A stretch of DNA of 64,000 bases from Pirellula sp. (lineage in GTDB: Bacteria; Planctomycetota; Planctomycetia; Pirellulales; Pirellulaceae), in NCBI GenBank assembly GCA_021299695.1, contig JAJTEK010000018.1:1-64000 (forward strand). The letters are read 5' to 3'. The notes beneath the pieces were generated by a model. It was given only the letters and a program-made list of their open reading frames with translations, did not search any database and was not told where the DNA came from. Positions 53,645-63,467 of the stretch are shown here, one piece after another; position 1 is the stretch's first letter, and each line of letters begins with the position of its first letter. The translations under genes and the position numbers were made by a program.

Positions 53645-56364
53645 ACCGTCATGTAAATGCTATTACTGGTCGATTGAGCTTGCGTGCCCCTCAGCGACAA
53701 TCGCTAGAAATCCTGGACCGCATCACCGAAATTTCGCCCCCCAAGAAGGACGCCAATCACGATACTGCCTTGGCCGCGATTCAAAGGGAGTTCCCATCGG
53801 TAACCGATTTTGAGCGCGAGTTTCCATCGGTCTGTTTCGCGCTAGCGACGGGTGTCGGCAAGACGCGGCTGATGGGCGCCTTTGTCAGCTATCTCTATCT
53901 GGCGCATGGATTCAGGAACTTCTTCGTGCTCGCGCCGAACCTAACGATCTATAACAAGCTGATCGCCGACTTTACACCGAACACACCGAAGTATGTATTC
54001 AAAGGGATCGCCGAGTTTGCCATCGATTCGCCTGCTATCATTACGGGTGACAATTACGAGTCGCAGGCCGGCAACTTGTTCGATCAATTCGTTCGCTGCA
54101 AGGTGAACATCTTCAATATCTCGAAGATCACGAGCGAGGTGCGCGGCGGCAAGGCACCTCGCATCAAGCGGCTCTCCGAATACATCGGCCAAAGCTATTT
54201 CGATTACTTGGCTGAGTTGGATGACCTGGTGCTGATCATGGACGAGTCGCATCGCTACCGTGCTTCGGCTGGTATTCGAGCAATCAATGACTTGAAACCA
54301 ATTCTAGGCTTGGAATTGACAGCCACTCCTTTTGTGGAAACCACTAAAGGAGCGATTCCATTCAACAATGTGATCCTCGACTATCCTCTTGGCCGAGCAA
54401 TGGCGGATGGTTTTGTAAAGGAACCGGCCGTTGTCACACGAATGAACTTCAATCCCGCCGGCATGTCGGCGGACGAAATCGAGCGACTGAAGCTGGAAGA
54501 CGGTGTGCGGCTTCACGAAACGGTCAAGGTCGAGTTAGAAACCTATGCTCGCGAAACGGCGAATCGGATTGTTAAACCTTTCGTTCTGGTTATCGCTCGT
54601 GACATCACGCACGCGGGGCAGTTGCTGGAGTTGATTCAGTCGGATAGCTTTTTCGAGGGGCGCTACCGGGAAAAAGTTATCCAGGTTGATTCGAGCAAGA
54701 CCGGCGCGGAAGAGGACGCGATGATCCAACGTTTGCTGGCCGTCGAAAGCACCGAGGAACCAACGGAGATCGTGATTCACGTTAACATGCTCAAGGAAGG
54801 CTGGGACGTGACGAACTTGTACACAATCGTCCCATTGCGCGCGGCAAACGCCCGAATTCTGATCGAGCAATCGATCGGTCGTGGCCTGCGGTTGCCTTAT
54901 GGTAAGCGGACGGGCGTTATGGCCGTGGACCGCCTCAATATTGTGGCCCACGACAAGTTTCAGGAGATCATCGACGAGGCCAACAAGCCGGGATCAATGA
55001 TCCAATTGCAGCAGGTCGTGCTGAGCGGAGAGCAGCTTGGGGAGAAGACGGTTACGGTCGTTTCGCAGCCGCAATTGGCAAGTCAGTTGGGCATTCAGCC
55101 TACCCAGACCACGACCAGCACCCTGGTGGCACCAAGTAGCGCGGTTCCAGCGTTTACGTCACCAGCGGAGCAACAAGTCGCGCAAGTTGCCTATGAAGTG
55201 ATTCGACGGCTCGAAAGCCAACCTCAGACGGTGCCGAGCGTAAACTGCCTTCAAAATGCGGATGTCCACGCTCAGATGGTCAAAGAAGTGACCAGCCAGG
55301 TGCGACCGGCTCAATTGCAGTTACCCGGCATCGAGGCCGAAGTTGATATTTCGGCCGTCGTGGCAAAAACCGCGCAGTTGGTGATGCAGCAGACGATTGA
55401 TATTCCACGCATTCTCGTCGTGCCGACAGGGAAGGTGCTCTCGGGATTTCGGGAGTTCACGCTGGAGCTTGGTTCTATGAGCTATCAGCCGCCATCTGAC
55501 GAACTTTGGGCGCAGCACCTACGAACCGGCCAAGTCGAAGTGCTGGCGATGGGGCGAGGTGGAATCGATGAACTTCGCCTTGAAGACTATGTGGTAAGTG
55601 GCTTGGTGGACTACGACGACGTTTCCTACGACGACCACGCCGACCTGCTTTACGATCTTGCGAGCCAAGTAGTGAGCCATTTGCGGGGCTATCTCTCGGA
55701 AGACGATACTCGCAAAGTGCTGCGTTGTTTCCAGACGCCGATTGCGCAGTTCATCCATGCCCAGATGCAGGAACATTATTGGGAGGAAGCGGGCGGCTAC
55801 GAGATAAAGGTGAGCAAGGGATTCACCGAACTCAAGCCGTGCGCCTTCACGGCGTCAGCGACGGAAGCGGTGCGAGATTTCCGCCAAGCGCCCAACGACA
55901 AGAGCAACATGGCAAAATATGTCTTTGGCGGCTTCCAACGCTGCTTGTATCCAGCGTTAAAGTTTCAAAGCGACTCGGAACGCAAGTTGTCAGTCATCTG
56001 TGACCGCGAATCGCTGAAGTGGTTCAAGCCTGCTAAGGGACAGTTCCAGATCTTCTATTTGTGGGGCGGAGAGCATTTGGAATACCAACCCGACTTCGTC
56101 GCGGAACTCGACGAGATCATCCTCATGCTAGAACCAAAAGCGTCGAGCGCCATGGTCGATACAGAGGTTCTGGCTAAACGCGATGCCGCCGTGAAATGGT
56201 GTAAGCAGGCGAGTAATCATTCCCAGACGTGCGGTGGAAAACGGTGGCAATACGTGCTCATTCCGCACGATGTAATCGCCGACAACATGACGTTGCTTGG
56301 TTTGGCGAAACAGTACGGAGAATGGACAGACGGGCAAGACAACCAAGGAACGGCAGGCGACTAA
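53641..56364 (+). CDS. Type III Res-like helicase/endonuclease
   Basis: 907 aa. SF2 helicase motifs: FALATGVGKTRLMGAFVSYL (Walker A), LVLIMDESHRYRASAG (DEAH-type box), LGLELTATPF, and motif VI QSIGRGLRLPYGKR. The C-terminus has a PD-(D/E)xK-like nuclease pattern (EYQPDFVAEL, ILMLEPKAS), as in the Res subunit of type III restriction enzymes. It is translationally coupled to the Mod-like gene. With the SNF2 and PLD genes it forms an expanded type III-like system. The gene seems complete. Confidence 0.9.
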   Translation: MNRHVNAITGRLSLRAPQRQSLEILDRITEISPPKKDANHDTALAAIQREFPSVTDFEREFPSVCFALATGVGKTRLMGAFVSYLYLAHGFRNFFVLAPNLTIYNKLIADFTPNTPKYVFKGIAEFAIDSPAIITGDNYESQAGNLFDQFVRCKVNIFNISKITSEVRGGKAPRIKRLSEYIGQSYFDYLAELDDLVLIMDESHRYRASAGIRAINDLKPILGLELTATPFVETTKGAIPFNNVILDYPLGRAMADGFVKEPAVVTRMNFNPAGMSADEIERLKLEDGVRLHETVKVELETYARETANRIVKPFVLVIARDITHAGQLLELIQSDSFFEGRYREKVIQVDSSKTGAEEDAMIQRLLAVESTEEPTEIVIHVNMLKEGWDVTNLYTIVPLRAANARILIEQSIGRGLRLPYGKRTGVMAVDRLNIVAHDKFQEIIDEANKPGSMIQLQQVVLSGEQLGEKTVTVVSQPQLASQLGIQPTQTTTSTLVAPSSAVPAFTSPAEQQVAQVAYEVIRRLESQPQTVPSVNCLQNADVHAQMVKEVTSQVRPAQLQLPGIEAEVDISAVVAKTAQLVMQQTIDIPRILVVPTGKVLSGFREFTLELGSMSYQPPSDELWAQHLRTGQVEVLAMGRGGIDELRLEDYVVSGLVDYDDVSYDDHADLLYDLASQVVSHLRGYLSEDDTRKVLRCFQTPIAQFIHAQMQEHYWEEAGGYEIKVSKGFTELKPCAFTASATEAVRDFRQAPNDKSNMAKYVFGGFQRCLYPALKFQSDSERKLSVICDRESLKWFKPAKGQFQIFYLWGGEHLEYQPDFVAELDEIILMLEPKASSAMVDTEVLAKRDAAVKWCKQASNHSQTCGGKRWQYVLIPHDVIADNMTLLGLAKQYGEWTDGQDNQGTAGD

Positions 56365-56504
56365 TCACTGTGGGAGACCGATGCAAATCGATTCGGTAGA
56401 AAGCCTTCTGTGGCTGGTGAAAGTTCAGAAACCTTCATCTCTGAGGATGGCATTTTTTAAGGAAAAAAATTTTCGGTTACCCTCAAAACTGGAGAACTCA
56501 TCGC

Positions 56505-59500
56505 ATGACAACCAATGTCAAGAAGGTACAGATAACTCAGATTATACTATCAAACGCATGTGTAAGGCGAGATAAATACGGACTTATAGGTGTTACAGGA
56601 GAAGCAATCAATAAACAAATTGCTGCGGCCTTAAACTGCGCAGAGAAACATGGTGTTGACCTGCTGATCTTCCCTGAACTAACGATACCAAATGAGCAAA
56701 GATGGAGAAACAAATTAAGAGAACTGTCAAGGAAGAATGAAATCGTTGTGGTAGGCGGTTCTTACTATTCCACCAAGCGGAGTGGCGATGCGATCAAAGT
56801 AACACCAACCTCTCCCGTTTATGTATCTGGTGAAGAAATCCTTGTACCGAAAACTCGCATCTCACCCTTTGAGGATCCTCAACGGAAAAATGTCGAATTC
56901 GATTATTTAAATGAAGGCCTCCGGATCATCCCAAATACGCCTGCTGGAACTCTTGGGGTTGCAATTTGCTCGGACGTTTTTGATAGTAGAATCCAGCGGG
57001 AGATAAAAGAAAATTCCGATCTTGACATTCTTTGCGTTCCAGCGATGCAAAGAGACCCTAGTACCCATCTTCGGTCGCTATCAGAAATGTGCCGTCACGC
57101 GCAAGATGGAATGTTCGTTGCCTATGCAAACGCGCTCTGGGCTAAACATTCCGGAGGAGGATCTTCAATACTCGGACTTTTGCATCGAAACTACCAGCAG
57201 AGAATTCGTGATATGAAAATGTCTGAACCTACTGAACACGATGAGCATTTGATACAAATGCCAGACTGCGGAAGAAATCTAATTTTTTCCATTGATTTAA
57301 CAAAACGTCGTCCGGTACAAGCGAATTTAGTCACGGATACATCTCCTTTAAAAATCGTATATGGAGACTACATGCCAGAACCGGAGAGCGATCGTTTCAC
57401 GCCTGTTCATGGCACAAGAACGTCACCAAAAATAAATATTGTCGCGTTCGATGCAGATGGAACCTTAATCAAAGGACTGAAGTTTTCGTGGCAGCTTCTT
57501 TGGACCTCGTTATACGGAGAGGAAAGCGATCGATTACGTGAGAACCTCCGAGAGGAGTATAAAAGGAAAGTCACAAAAGACCCTGATAATCGCCAACGAT
57601 ACTACGAGGAATGGTGCGGAAAATGCTGCAAGAAATTCAAGGATAAAAAACTTAGTCGCGATCAAATATTGGGTTTGTGTAATAGCCTATACCCTGCAGA
57701 CAATCTCGTCCCTGCGCTTCAGCGCATAAAACGAAATCTCAAATGCCGTTTGGTTCTTGTGTCTGGAGGATTGGATGTAATCGCGAAAGCTGTTTTAGGT
57801 AAAGAAGCATGGGAGCTTTTTGATTCGAGATACATTAATGTAATGTCATTTACTGACGACGGCTACCTTAATCATATTGAACCAACACAATTTGATTTCG
57901 AAGGAAAATACGACGCGCTATTACAAGAGGCGTTATCAATCAATTGCCTTCCTGCGAACGTAGCATTCATTGGAGATGAGCATAATGATAGGACAGCGCT
58001 AAGTCGAATTCACTTGGAAGGCGGACTTGCGATAGCATTCGGACCACATACTGGACTGTCCCGGGAGGAGGTTTCGAGCGTTATCAACACAAACGATTTA
58101 TCCAGCATACCACCTGCCATCGTATCCCACAACTCAAAAATTAGCAGGTCAAACAGGCCGTCGATTGACAAAGGGCTTAGAAAAAGATACACGAGCGATT
58201 TTCCCGAGAAGGATACCGGTTTTAGGGAGGTGTATTCAATCTTGCATAACTGGGTGAGCTTGATTGGAATACAATCTCAAACATCCTGGATGGGTAAAGT
58301 TAAGCATGATAATGACCACCGAAAAAGAGTGCTTCGCACGGTAGGTAGACTTATCCTTCCGAGTGTTTATGCGTCTAGCCACACCCAGCATTTAGCTTTC
58401 CTTGCAGATTGTGCTGTAGCAGTCCATGATATCGGATTACAGCTTCCGATTGAGCTCTATATCCCGGGGGCAGACGTCTATCCACTAGAGTTCCGATCTC
58501 GGCTTTCACAACGTCGTCATCACAATATAGCTTCGAATGTGCTTCGACAGATCGCAGAGGGCCATTATACAAATGCTCTCTCGTCTGCAATTGAAAGAAC
58601 AAGAATTAGCAAACACCTTGAGCCTAAAGTACTTTCGATTCTTAAGGACACTTGCCATATACTTGGTAAAATTAACGTATTTCATGATGCGAACGAAGAG
58701 GATTTATTCGGAGTTCACAATGAATTGAGAGCGGTCCTCTCGGAGAAAAAATGGTTTAAGGCTAGTCCTGAAGATGTGAATTATCTCGGCGCCGTCATTC
58801 GTTTAGCTGATCGTCTTGATCGGCATCAAAAGAGGTTCAAGGATGCACGTGAAGCGGAACAGCTTTGTTCTCATTGGGCAAGCCATGGAGTCGATTCTAG
58901 TATTCCTGGTGTAGTAATTGACTCTGCCGTAGTTGGTGATTGCAAAGTTGAGGGGTCTAGACACGGGCTCCTATCCGTACATTACAGTTTACCTAATTTT
59001 AAGGATTCGCGGGCTGTTGAATATGCTCATTTTGTTTTCAGGGAACGTGTTCTCCCACGTATTCGAGAAAAACGTCCGTGGTACGTTCGCCAGATTGAAA
59101 AGGAGGTTTCGGTAAGTGTAGCGGAGCCTATCCTGTCGAGGAGAAACGCTTTAGATCTTCGACGCACTAAACCACGAGGTCTGGGGGGGCGGGGCGTCAT
59201 TGAAAATCACTATCCATTAACATCAGTGATTGCCGATATTTTAGCTTGTGCTCCAGTTGATTCCTGGCTGAGAAGTGTTATTGGAAAAAATATGTTATTT
59301 GGTGGTAATGAACATACGCTTCCTGGGAAAAATAACGATGTCCAATCAACCGAAGTGGTTTTTGACATCGCACAGTGGGGTATTGTTGATCTTTCAAAGC
59401 CTACTTGTGTGTCTTCTAAGCAAAACTTATGTAGCTACGTTGGGGCAGGTGGTTCTCCGACACGCCTCAAGGGTCTTGCCCCCTCGGAACCGTGTGAATG

Positions 59501-60257
59501 GGATATCTATATCCCTTTCAGCGACAAAAAAGATCCAGATTGTAGGATGCTGTTGAATGCCCATATCCCCTCTAGATTAAGTTATTCACGAGATCGCGCA
59601 AGGGAATATATGAATCTTCTTTCGCAAGAGGTTCGTCCATATACTGATCGACTAGTTGCAGCGATCACGTCTCAGAATGAAGAGGCGATTTCTCTCATTA
59701 ACGAGGAATATGGATCTGATTTGGCCCGTGAAATCGAACGAATTCGCCGTGGTGAAGACGATCTAGAGACGATTAATCTTTCTCATTTTGCTTTGGAGAT
59801 GTCCAAGGGTAATCATAGGCCCAAGGAGTTAACGGTGAGGACCGGTCATCAGGAGAAATCTCTTTTCCCCGACATTCCTATAACGATTTTCGGAACGGTC
59901 TGCTCCACGGCAATACTTAGATCACTTTGTACAGCCGTCTCAAAAAAGTTTAGTATTTTTGGAGAGTTTTTTGTTGTATTAGAAGAGCACCAACAAATAC
60001 CTGTTAATTCGATTAAATACATAACCAATATTTCAAATAGGATGAAATCCGACCTATATTCGCAGCTTGATTTGTTTTCGAAATTCTGCCTCAGTGCAGA
60101 ACTGTTCATTCCAGAGGTCGCAGAATCAGAGGTTTCAAAAGACCTGCGTCGAATACATGCATTAGCTAGGCTTGCCGGGATTGGAATTAGGGCGAATTTT
60201 GTCGGTGAGCAATTTGAGATCATTCTGTCTTTTGTCTCGAGGCCCCCTACGTTGTGA
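56505..60257 (+). CDS. Multidomain nitrilase-HAD-HD protein
   Basis: 1250 aa. Residues 1-290 are a carbon-nitrogen hydrolase with the Glu-Lys-Cys triad (LLIFPELTIP E58, LVPKTRIS K116, GVAICSDVFD C155). Residues 305-530 are a HAD phosphatase (NIVAFDADGTL D316/D318, LVLVSGG S420, FEGKYD K468, AFIGDEHND D491/D495). Residues 590-830 resemble an HD phosphohydrolase (KHDNDHRKRVL, AVAVHDIG H641/D642, QRRHHN, RLADRLDRH D769). The last 400 residues are unassigned. The gene is clearly more AT-rich than the upstream operon, from which a 140-bp gap separates it. Three hydrolase types in one chain suggest stepwise processing or signalling with a small, perhaps nucleotide-like molecule. Function not known to me. 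Confidence 0.8.
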   Translation: MTTNVKKVQITQIILSNACVRRDKYGLIGVTGEAINKQIAAALNCAEKHGVDLLIFPELTIPNEQRWRNKLRELSRKNEIVVVGGSYYSTKRSGDAIKVTPTSPVYVSGEEILVPKTRISPFEDPQRKNVEFDYLNEGLRIIPNTPAGTLGVAICSDVFDSRIQREIKENSDLDILCVPAMQRDPSTHLRSLSEMCRHAQDGMFVAYANALWAKHSGGGSSILGLLHRNYQQRIRDMKMSEPTEHDEHLIQMPDCGRNLIFSIDLTKRRPVQANLVTDTSPLKIVYGDYMPEPESDRFTPVHGTRTSPKINIVAFDADGTLIKGLKFSWQLLWTSLYGEESDRLRENLREEYKRKVTKDPDNRQRYYEEWCGKCCKKFKDKKLSRDQILGLCNSLYPADNLVPALQRIKRNLKCRLVLVSGGLDVIAKAVLGKEAWELFDSRYINVMSFTDDGYLNHIEPTQFDFEGKYDALLQEALSINCLPANVAFIGDEHNDRTALSRIHLEGGLAIAFGPHTGLSREEVSSVINTNDLSSIPPAIVSHNSKISRSNRPSIDKGLRKRYTSDFPEKDTGFREVYSILHNWVSLIGIQSQTSWMGKVKHDNDHRKRVLRTVGRLILPSVYASSHTQHLAFLADCAVAVHDIGLQLPIELYIPGADVYPLEFRSRLSQRRHHNIASNVLRQIAEGHYTNALSSAIERTRISKHLEPKVLSILKDTCHILGKINVFHDANEEDLFGVHNELRAVLSEKKWFKASPEDVNYLGAVIRLADRLDRHQKRFKDAREAEQLCSHWASHGVDSSIPGVVIDSAVVGDCKVEGSRHGLLSVHYSLPNFKDSRAVEYAHFVFRERVLPRIREKRPWYVRQIEKEVSVSVAEPILSRRNALDLRRTKPRGLGGRGVIENHYPLTSVIADILACAPVDSWLRSVIGKNMLFGGNEHTLPGKNNDVQSTEVVFDIAQWGIVDLSKPTCVSSKQNLCSYVGAGGSPTRLKGLAPSEPCEWDIYIPFSDKKDPDCRMLLNAHIPSRLSYSRDRAREYMNLLSQEVRPYTDRLVAAITSQNEEAISLINEEYGSDLAREIERIRRGEDDLETINLSHFALEMSKGNHRPKELTVRTGHQEKSLFPDIPITIFGTVCSTAILRSLCTAVSKKFSIFGEFFVVLEEHQQIPVNSIKYITNISNRMKSDLYSQLDLFSKFCLSAELFIPEVAESEVSKDLRRIHALARLAGIGIRANFVGEQFEIILSFVSRPPTL

Positions 60258-60670
60258 CCTTTACTGGTTCCACGACAGCTAATCTGTTGCCTCTCTTGAA
60301 AGGGGGGAATCCACACTGAATTGGCAACCGCAACCTGTTTTTCGGAGGATTCCGTCGACCAAAACAGTTAAAAAGTTAACCGCTGAGTGAGCGTTCGCCA
60401 GCCTGATAGGGTGTTCCCAGCGCAGTGCCCCCTTGCAGGTAGATTTTAGGTGCGCACTTGCTTCTGCCCCAGTTCTCATTGAGATACTGCTTATGTCTCG
60501 CGCACGGACCGTTAAAATGACCATCGGCCGCTATCTAACGCGGGGCAGCTCGTGGTCCGAATAATGGGGTCCACTTCAGACATAATCATGCAATGTTTTG
60601 GATTGTATCGGGTCGGTAGATCCGTCGTCGGACAGCCCCCGCGCGATGGGAAGAGGCGTTACGCGTCTGA
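60258..60670. other. Region with second IS66-like end
   Basis: Apart from the IS66-like end (60384-60560, listed separately) I see no gene. The region separates the nitrilase-HAD-HD gene from the convergent hsdR fragment. Confidence 0.5.
60384..60560 (+). mobile_element. IS66-like left end remnant
   Basis: gtgagcgttcgccagcct followed by DNA matching the 47219 copy for about 115 bp (shared ggtgcgc, cttg, cccagtt, ctgctta, gtctcgc blocks). Here the orf1 ATG is intact (MSRARTVKMTIGRYLTRG), but the frame ends after 23 codons, so only the end of the element remains. Confidence 0.65.
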
Positions 60671-60746
60671 TCAAGGCCCAGCCGCAGCTTCCTGGCGGGC
60701 TTGGTTAAATGCCCAACCGCTGGCGCTGGTTGGCTCACGGGTTAAT
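60666..60746 (-). repeat. R1 repeat fragment, inverted, fused to hsdR
   Basis: The reverse complement reads ttaacccgtgagccaaccag and continues as the first 80 bp of R1. It replaces the 3' part of the hsdR gene at about 60745. Confidence 0.85.
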
Positions 60747-61864
60747 GGTCGCCAGCCATCGAGGTCTTTATCGAGTCCGATGCGGACGACTTTGTAGGGG
60801 GCCAAGAAGCCGTCGGCGATGCCTTGTCGAAGCGAATAGGTGTAGATCGGATCGCCAAAGTACTCGATGTTGGAAACCTCTTTGGTCTCTTTGGGGGTTG
60901 CCGTCAGTCCAATTTGGGTCGCCGATGTGAAGTACTCGAGGATCTGTCGCCAAGCTGCATCATCCGCAGCACTGCCGCGATGGCACTCATCGACGATCAC
61001 CAGATCAAAAAAGTCGGGCGAGAACTGCTTGTAAATATTCTGATCTTCGGCCGTACCGGTGACGGCTTGATAGAGACACAAGTAGATCTCGTACGATTTG
61101 TCGACGGTTCGGTTGGTGATTTTGGTCATCGCCTTGCCGAAGGGTTTGAAATCGTTCGTCTTGGTCTGATCGGCCAGGATGTTGCGATCGACCAGGAACA
61201 AGATCCGTTTCTTCGTGCCAGCTTTCCAAAGTCGCCAGATGATTTGGAATGCCGTGTAGGTCTTGCCAGTGCCCGTGGCCATGACCAGCAGGATGCGATC
61301 GTTGCCGCTTGCGATCGCATCGACGGTCCGATTGATCGCGATGCGTTGGTAGTATCGGGGCGATTTCTGGGAGCCGTCGTCGTAGTAATCTTGGGTCACG
61401 ACCGTTTTCTGCCTGTCGCTGAGCCCTTTGGCGGTGCAGTAGCGATTCCAAAGTTCGTCTGGGGTTGGGAAATGCTCGAGCGAAATTTCACGTGTGACGC
61501 TCGTGCCCGTGGCGGTCCGATCGTGTTCCAAGAACGCGTCGCCGTTGCTGCTGTAGGCGAACGGAACATCGAGGATTTCGGCGTATTCGAGGGCTTGCTG
61601 CATCCCTGCACCGACCGAGTGCGTGTTGTCTTTGGCTTCGATGACCGCGATCGGAAGGTTCGGTTTGTAGAAGAGCAGGTAGTCGGCCTTTTTCGCTTCC
61701 CCGCGCTGGACGGTTTTGCCTCGGACAATCACTCGGCCTTTGGTGAAGTAGGCTTCTTCGCGAACCTGGGTCATCAGGTCCCATTTTTTCTCGCTTTGGC
61801 CGAGGATGGCTGGCGTGATGAACTTGGTGCGGATGTCGGTCTCGCTGAGCTGTTTTTTGTCCAT
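60671..61864 (-). pseudogene. hsdR: Type I restriction HsdR subunit, 3'-truncated by R1 repeat
   Basis: 397 aa. The N-terminal nuclease domain ([20 protein letters not shown], with the ExK of the PD-(D/E)xK fold) and first helicase domain ([44 protein letters not shown]) are those of EcoEI-type HsdR. The family sequence ends at [16 protein letters not shown]; the next 27 residues ([20 protein letters not shown]) are R1 repeat DNA read as protein. EcoEI HsdR is normally 800 aa or more, so the second helicase domain and C-terminal domain are lost. No hsdM or hsdS is nearby. Confidence 0.9.
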
Positions 61865-62510
61865 CGCGGGATCTCGGTGCGGGCGGAGAGCCCAAGATTG
61901 CTGGCTGCGGTGTGTTCGGGCTGGTCGGTAGTCTAGCAGGGAATGGTTAGGAAAACATCGGTTCGGTCCGCCCCGAAGGGCGGACGGAAGAGAAGGGGGG
62001 GTGGGGGGCGGGGCGGTAGCTCAAGAGTCTTGGCCCCGCCGGCATAAAGCCGATCGGAGGCCAAAGAGGATGCCCCGACGGAGGCGGAACTTGCGGCTAC
62101 TAAGGCGGGAAGGGGTGCGGGCGGGGTTCTAGCTGAAGAGCCTTGGCCCCGACGGCGTAAAGCCGGTCGGAGGCCAAAGAGTGTGAGCGGAAGTGCGCAA
62201 GCACTCCGGTGAGTGATGGAGTGTCCTCGATATCGCAAGGTTTCTCACCGGACGGCTTGCGCCGTTCCGCTTTTATTTCAACGCCTTTCGGCGTAAAGCC
62301 GAACGGAGGCCAAGGAGGAAATCGCTAGCCTGCTCGGGCCCAAACGCGGCTTCCTGGCGGGCTTGGTTAAATCGCTCAACCGCTGGCGCTGGTTGGCTCA
62401 CGGGGGATTCGAACACGCGAATCGACGGAGCTTGTCGCTTCGCGTATACTAACACTGTCGTTCGAACCCTTTGCCAATCTGATTGAACCAACCGATCAAC
62501 CGAGGTCCAC
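61865..62510. other. Gene-free region with GC-rich repeats
   Basis: No gene. A unit of about 51 bp containing ttggccccgccggcataaag is present at 62018-62068 and 62131-62181, and partly at 62281-62322. An inverted R1 fragment lies at 62333-62405. This marks the right limit of the repeat-rich accessory region. Confidence 0.7.
62333..62405 (-). repeat. R1 repeat fragment, inverted
   Basis: The reverse complement gtgagccaaccagcgccagc continues as the 5' part of R1, in the same orientation as the copy at 60666. Confidence 0.85.
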
Positions 62511-63236
62511 ATGCCTACCCAAACTACGTGTTGCCCTTTGACAAAACTGTCCTGGTTCCTCCCCTTGATCCTGCTCGCCATCCTCGGTGGTCTGCTCCTG
62601 CGGCCCACCGGGAACTTATTGGCCCAACCCCCCAAAAATGCCAAAGCTTCGGCTCAACAAGAGGAAGGCAAAGAGACGGCCAAAGTCCCCGTTGGCCGGG
62701 GCGGAATCCCCAACGCTAAGCTGAACGCTAACTCCAAAGGTAAAAAGATGGATGAACCCGAATACAACAAATTGACCCCCGAAGAACGCTGGGTTCTCCT
62801 CAACAAAGGGACCGAATACGCTTTTACCGGTAAGTACACCGACCACTTCGTCGAAGGAACTTACCTGTGCAAACGCTGCAACGCCCCGCTCTACAAATCC
62901 GACGACAAATTCCACAGCGGTTGCGGTTGGCCTGCCTTCGACGATGAAATCAAAGGCTCAATCCACCGAGAAACCGACGCCGATGGATCCCGCATCGAAA
63001 TCACCTGCAAAAACTGCGGCGGTCACCTCGGCCACGTCTTCAACGGCGAAAAGATGACCAAAAAAGATTCCCGACACTGCGTCAACAGCATCTCGATCAA
63101 GTTCGTGCCCAAAGGCAAGGAACTCCCCGCTGTGATCACCGCCAAGAAACTCGACGAGATCAAGAAACTCGACGAATCCAAAAACACCCCCGTCGCAAGC
63201 CCCACCCCCGATTCGGCTCCCACCAAGAAGCCTTAG
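62511..63236 (+). CDS. msrB: Peptide-methionine (R)-S-oxide reductase, exported
   Basis: 241 aa: an N-terminal membrane or signal segment (LSWFLPLILLAILGGLLL), a linker, and a full MsrB domain. Zn sites CKRC and CKNC, SGCGWPAFDDEI, GGHLGHVFNG and the catalytic Cys in DSRHCVNSISIKF are all present. The enzyme reduces methionine-R-sulfoxide in proteins, here probably outside the cytoplasm. A Lys-rich tail follows the domain. It stands alone, with no MsrA fusion. Confidence 0.93.
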   Translation: MPTQTTCCPLTKLSWFLPLILLAILGGLLLRPTGNLLAQPPKNAKASAQQEEGKETAKVPVGRGGIPNAKLNANSKGKKMDEPEYNKLTPEERWVLLNKGTEYAFTGKYTDHFVEGTYLCKRCNAPLYKSDDKFHSGCGWPAFDDEIKGSIHRETDADGSRIEITCKNCGGHLGHVFNGEKMTKKDSRHCVNSISIKFVPKGKELPAVITAKKLDEIKKLDESKNTPVASPTPDSAPTKKP

Positions 63237-63467
63237 CCGCCCAAACCTCCCACGGCTCCATTAGCTTTGATTCTCTTGGGTTCCCAGATATTCCCAAGAA
63301 AATAACAACATCTGCCCCTGACAAATCGTCGCAATTCTCTACAATACTGCGGATTAGTTTGTGAAAAATTTCACAAAGTCACCTGTTTGGTCCGAAGGAT
63401 CTCTGGGTGATCGGTCCGGCGGGGTTAGGGCGAGGGAACTTGCACTTGCCGGACTAGAGTCGGTTGA

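Noticed and set aside
47999-56364. DISARM system
   Set aside because: The SNF2, PLD and methyltransferase genes are suggestive, but DrmA- and DUF1998-type DrmB genes are missing and a type III Res is present instead.
32719-62410. CRISPR array among the repeats
   Set aside because: The R2 copies are irregularly spaced, palindromic and separated by R1/R3 modules, not by uniform spacers; no cas gene is present.
62396-62425. ggggattcgaacacg resembling a tRNA T-arm
   Set aside because: No cloverleaf can be built; the sequence is the edge of an R1 repeat plus unique DNA.
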